This document shows, piece after piece, positions 61,968 to 64,000 of a DNA stretch of 64,000 nucleotides. A model generated the notes under the pieces. It did not search any database. It was not told the DNA's origin and saw only the letters and a list, made by a program, of their open reading frames with translations. A program made the translations under genes and the position numbers. This DNA is from Chryseobacterium bernardetii (GTDB taxonomy: Bacteria > Bacteroidota > Bacteroidia > Flavobacteriales > Weeksellaceae), in contig NZ_CP033932.1 in assembly GCF_003815975.1 (NCBI RefSeq), forward strand, positions 372,001-436,000, read 5' to 3'. The stretch's first letter is position 1. The number at the start of each line of letters is the position of its first letter.

Positions 61968-63073
61968 TATAATTTAATTTTTAAGAAAGTCTCGTATATA
62001 TTGTTTTCAGCTGCTTTGGATATAAAAGTAAATCTGTCTGGATAGTATTTCTCCAAAATACTGATAACAGCTTCGTTTCCCAGTCCGTTATCATTGACAT
62101 TTTCTATAAGATTCTTATTTTTTGGGACAGAATTTCTGATTTCAAATATAAATTCCCGGTCTAGGATCTCATATTTAACTTTTATGAAACTATCCGCCTC
62201 TACCCCAGCGGCTGAATGCTTCAGGGCATTTTCAAGCAGTGTAAGGCAAACAGAGGGTGGAATTTCAATAAGTTCCAGAATTTCTTCGTCGTCAATTTCA
62301 AAATCAATTTCCAATGCATTATGGTACTTCAGCTGATAAAGCCCGATCAGAGACTTAATGGATGAAAATTCCTGCATAAGGGTAATTTTCTCTTTATTGG
62401 TATCATAAATAACGTACTGAAGGAGCCGGCTCAGCTGTAAAATAGATTCTGAAGTATTTTCTGAAGGGTTAAAGCTTTTAGAATAAATATTATTAAGGGT
62501 ATTCAACAGGAAATGCGGATTTAATTTGGACTTCAAAAGGGCAAGATACAACTGGTCCTTTTCTTCACCAAGTTCTTTAAAATCCTGTTCTATCAAAAAT
62601 TTATCTTTCGTAATTCCGAGAAATGAAGCAACCAGAATGACAATCCCCTGTGCCGTGTAAACATTATACAGAAATTTTGTGTTGGATAATGTCTCATTAA
62701 ACTTCATATTGAATACGGCAGGTTCCAGTAAAATTCTAAAAAGACTTGAAACCAGAAAACAGATAAAGGCATACAGGATAAATTCCGGATATTTATTGGA
62801 AAGATAAAACCGGGGGACGAGATAAAAATATACTAAATAATAAATTCCAATATTGAAAATAATCACAAATAATACCGACCATACTAATTCCGGAGCGTCT
62901 AAAAAGTAATTTTCGGTAAAAAAAGTGATCAGAAAAAAGAATATAAAGAATAAAACATGTTGAAATTTCAGCAAGAAACCCCAATGATATTCCATCAGTC
63001 TTTTCAAAACTTTACCGTTTAGTAAAATCCTAAAAACCAATAACATAAATACAATATTGATAATAAAAAACAT
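61967..63073 (-). CDS. LytS-like sensor histidine kinase
   Basis: 368 residues. The N-terminal half has about six helices in pairs (FFIINIVFMLLVFRILLNG, VLFFIFFFLITFFTENYFL, YLVYFYLVPRFYLSNKYPEF) and no large periplasmic domain. The kinase core is of the His_kinase (PF06580) type: LKSKLNPHFLLNTLNNIYSK with the phospho-His, then PPSVCLTLLENALKHSAAG and NDNGLGNEAVISILEKYYP in the ATPase. The stimulus is unknown, probably a membrane signal. TATATTTG at 63097-63104 on the reverse strand is a likely -7 box. Confidence 0.92.
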   Translation of the reverse strand: MFFIINIVFMLLVFRILLNGKVLKRLMEYHWGFLLKFQHVLFFIFFFLITFFTENYFLDAPELVWSVLFVIIFNIGIYYLVYFYLVPRFYLSNKYPEFILYAFICFLVSSLFRILLEPAVFNMKFNETLSNTKFLYNVYTAQGIVILVASFLGITKDKFLIEQDFKELGEEKDQLYLALLKSKLNPHFLLNTLNNIYSKSFNPSENTSESILQLSRLLQYVIYDTNKEKITLMQEFSSIKSLIGLYQLKYHNALEIDFEIDDEEILELIEIPPSVCLTLLENALKHSAAGVEADSFIKVKYEILDREFIFEIRNSVPKNKNLIENVNDNGLGNEAVISILEKYYPDRFTFISKAAENNIYETFLKIKL

Positions 63074-63096
63074 CTAAAATATCCAATTTTCAATCT

Positions 63097-63104
63097 TCCA
63101 AATA
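63097..63104 (-). promoter_or_regulatory. -7 box of the LytS/LytT-like operon
   Basis: TATATTTG on the reverse strand, 23 bases upstream of the kinase ATG. A second TATATTTG at 63189-63196 on the plus strand faces the DUF2490 gene, so this gap is a divergent promoter region. Confidence 0.5.
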
Positions 63105-63188
63105 TAAGACCTTTTTTACCCGGGATTGCAGTTCACTGAGAAAAACTGTCATTGATTGAAAAATAAATTCATGCCTCCTTCTTATAAA

Positions 63189-63196
63189 TATATTTG
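63189..63196 (+). promoter_or_regulatory. -7 box of the DUF2490 gene
   Basis: TATATTTG matches TAnnTTTG, 28 bases upstream of the ATG at 63225. Confidence 0.5.
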
Positions 63197-63224
63197 AAAC
63201 AACAGGATATTAATTCAATTTTAC

Positions 63225-63917
63225 ATGAAAATTAAATTATCATTAATCATTATTTTCTTCTTAGGATTTTATCAGTTGATCTCTGCACAAAGCCGTGACA
63301 ACTATAATATGTGGTTCCAGTATCTTTTGTCTGCAAAACTGACGGATAAGAGTACTTTAACTGCCCTTTCCCAATACCGCTCTTTTGACCTGGCTTATGA
63401 TACCAGGCTTTTTCTGGTCTCTGCTTATGTAGACTATGAGGTTGCCAATGAGGTAAAACCTGCATTGGGAATGATGTTTCTTATCCTGGATTCCTATAAA
63501 TCTGATAACAACAAAAAAGAGCGATACGAAAAAAGACCTTTCCAGCAAGTGAGCCTTGGGGGAAATATCGGAAGAACTTCCATCTCCCACCGGTTCAGGG
63601 TAGAAGAACGCTTTATCAGTAATCCGGATGAATTTATTGTAAGGCTCCGATACCTCATTTCTTTGCGAATTCCATTCAACAAAGCCGGAGAAAAAGAAAA
63701 ATTCTATGGTATTCTGAAAAATGAAATCAGGATGAATGTTGTAAAAGAAGAACCGTTTGATAGTAACCGCTTAACAGCCGGAATAGGCATCAAAACCGGC
63801 AAAAATTCTGCAATAGAAATTGCTTTTATCAACCAGCTGGAAACAGGTTCCACAAGCAATTATGCCTATGTTGGCTACCGAAACAGTTTTGACTGGAGAA
63901 AAAATAAAAATAAATAA
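63225..63917 (+). CDS. DUF2490-family outer-membrane protein
   Basis: 230 residues with signal peptide MKIKLSLIIIFFLGFYQLIS. The mature part is a run of amphipathic strands: NMWFQYLLSAKLTDKSTLTA, QVSLGGNIGRTSISHRFRVE, and FYGILKNEIRMNVVKE. RxEERF and FDSNRLTAGIGIK are typical of DUF2490, which is predicted to form a beta barrel in the outer membrane. Function is unknown. It is divergent from the LytS-like operon and 17 bases before the transporter gene, so it may be a porin-like partner of that transporter. Confidence 0.8.
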   Translation: MKIKLSLIIIFFLGFYQLISAQSRDNYNMWFQYLLSAKLTDKSTLTALSQYRSFDLAYDTRLFLVSAYVDYEVANEVKPALGMMFLILDSYKSDNNKKERYEKRPFQQVSLGGNIGRTSISHRFRVEERFISNPDEFIVRLRYLISLRIPFNKAGEKEKFYGILKNEIRMNVVKEEPFDSNRLTAGIGIKTGKNSAIEIAFINQLETGSTSNYAYVGYRNSFDWRKNKNK

Positions 63918-63934
63918 TCACAAATACAATCCCT

Positions 63935-64000
63935 ATGCTTACACTCCTTGGATTTCTGATGATCATCATTTTTATGGTGCTTATCATGAATAAAAAAATG
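63935..64000 (+). CDS. Start of a CitMHS-type transporter gene, cut by window edge
   Basis: Only the first 22 codons are present: MLTLLGFLMIIIFMVLIMNK and on. The hydrophobic start is very like the first helix of citrate-Mg2+ transporters of the CitMHS family, but 22 residues are little evidence. It follows the DUF2490 gene by 17 bases on the same strand and is probably in one operon with it. Confidence 0.5.
   Translation, partial: MLTLLGFLMIIIFMVLIMNKKM

Noticed and set aside
1..64000. CRISPR array, prophage, restriction or other defence system
   Set aside because: No regularly spaced direct repeats, phage structural genes, cas genes or recognised defence proteins were found in the window.

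Overview
The window is about 64 kb of AT-rich chromosome from a member of the Bacteroidota, most likely Flavobacteriia of the Chryseobacterium/Weeksellaceae type. This rests on recognition, not a database search. The supporting signs are paired SusC/SusD genes, a subtilase with a C-terminal Por-secretion (type IX) sorting domain, a fused CcoN-CcoO oxidase subunit, a TamB/TamL pair, secreted proteins that begin Q-(I/V)-G-(V/I)-N-T-P-N-P, weak or absent Shine-Dalgarno sites, and many -7 boxes of the Bacteroidota form TAnnTTTG close to start codons.

Layout. 1-9.7 kb holds housekeeping and small genes: a truncated S9 peptidase, htpG, an XRE regulator, an alkyltransferase-like protein, a 48-aa ORF, a deoxyhypusine-synthase-like enzyme, a GreA/GreB-like factor, an outer-membrane protein, arfB and menE, then tRNA-Gln(TTG). 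Its intergenic spaces carry nested, inverted-repeat-bounded elements. 9.8-11.7 kb is an IS scar: an ISAon1-type element between two gene remnants that have both lost their 5' ends. 11.7-20.7 kb has an HdeD-like protein, a Zn-protease-like protein, an amino-acid permease, two secreted proteins and a NarL-type two-component system with a beta-propeller sensor. 20.8-25.2 kb has a 601-bp tandem duplication, each unit carrying one small XRE gene, immediately before ccoNO-ccoP. 25.5-33.8 kb is a tamB-tamL-yihY operon for the cell envelope. 33.9-45 kb has argS and two tandem susC-susD pairs with matching promoters and terminators. 45.5-50.7 kb has rnhB, yidC, pyrG and a YceI protein. 50.8-54.2 kb has radA and an overlapping methyltransferase-VanW-AcpH-like cluster. 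54.2-61.2 kb has a DUF6702-like protein, a secreted subtilase, a HupE/UreJ-like protein and an M1 peptidase. 61.3-64 kb has a LytS/LytT-type two-component system, a DUF2490 protein and the start of a CitMHS-type transporter.

No CRISPR array, prophage, conjugative element or recognised defence system was seen. The most unusual structures are the tandem xre duplication before the oxidase operon, the IS-associated deletion scar, the nested repeat family at 3.2, 4.7-5.1 and 6.3-6.6 kb, a relic duplication of the radA 3' end, and the MTase-VanW-AcpH-like cluster. I found no single clearly novel multi-gene system; the VanW cluster and the xre/cbb3 arrangement are the best candidates for follow-up.
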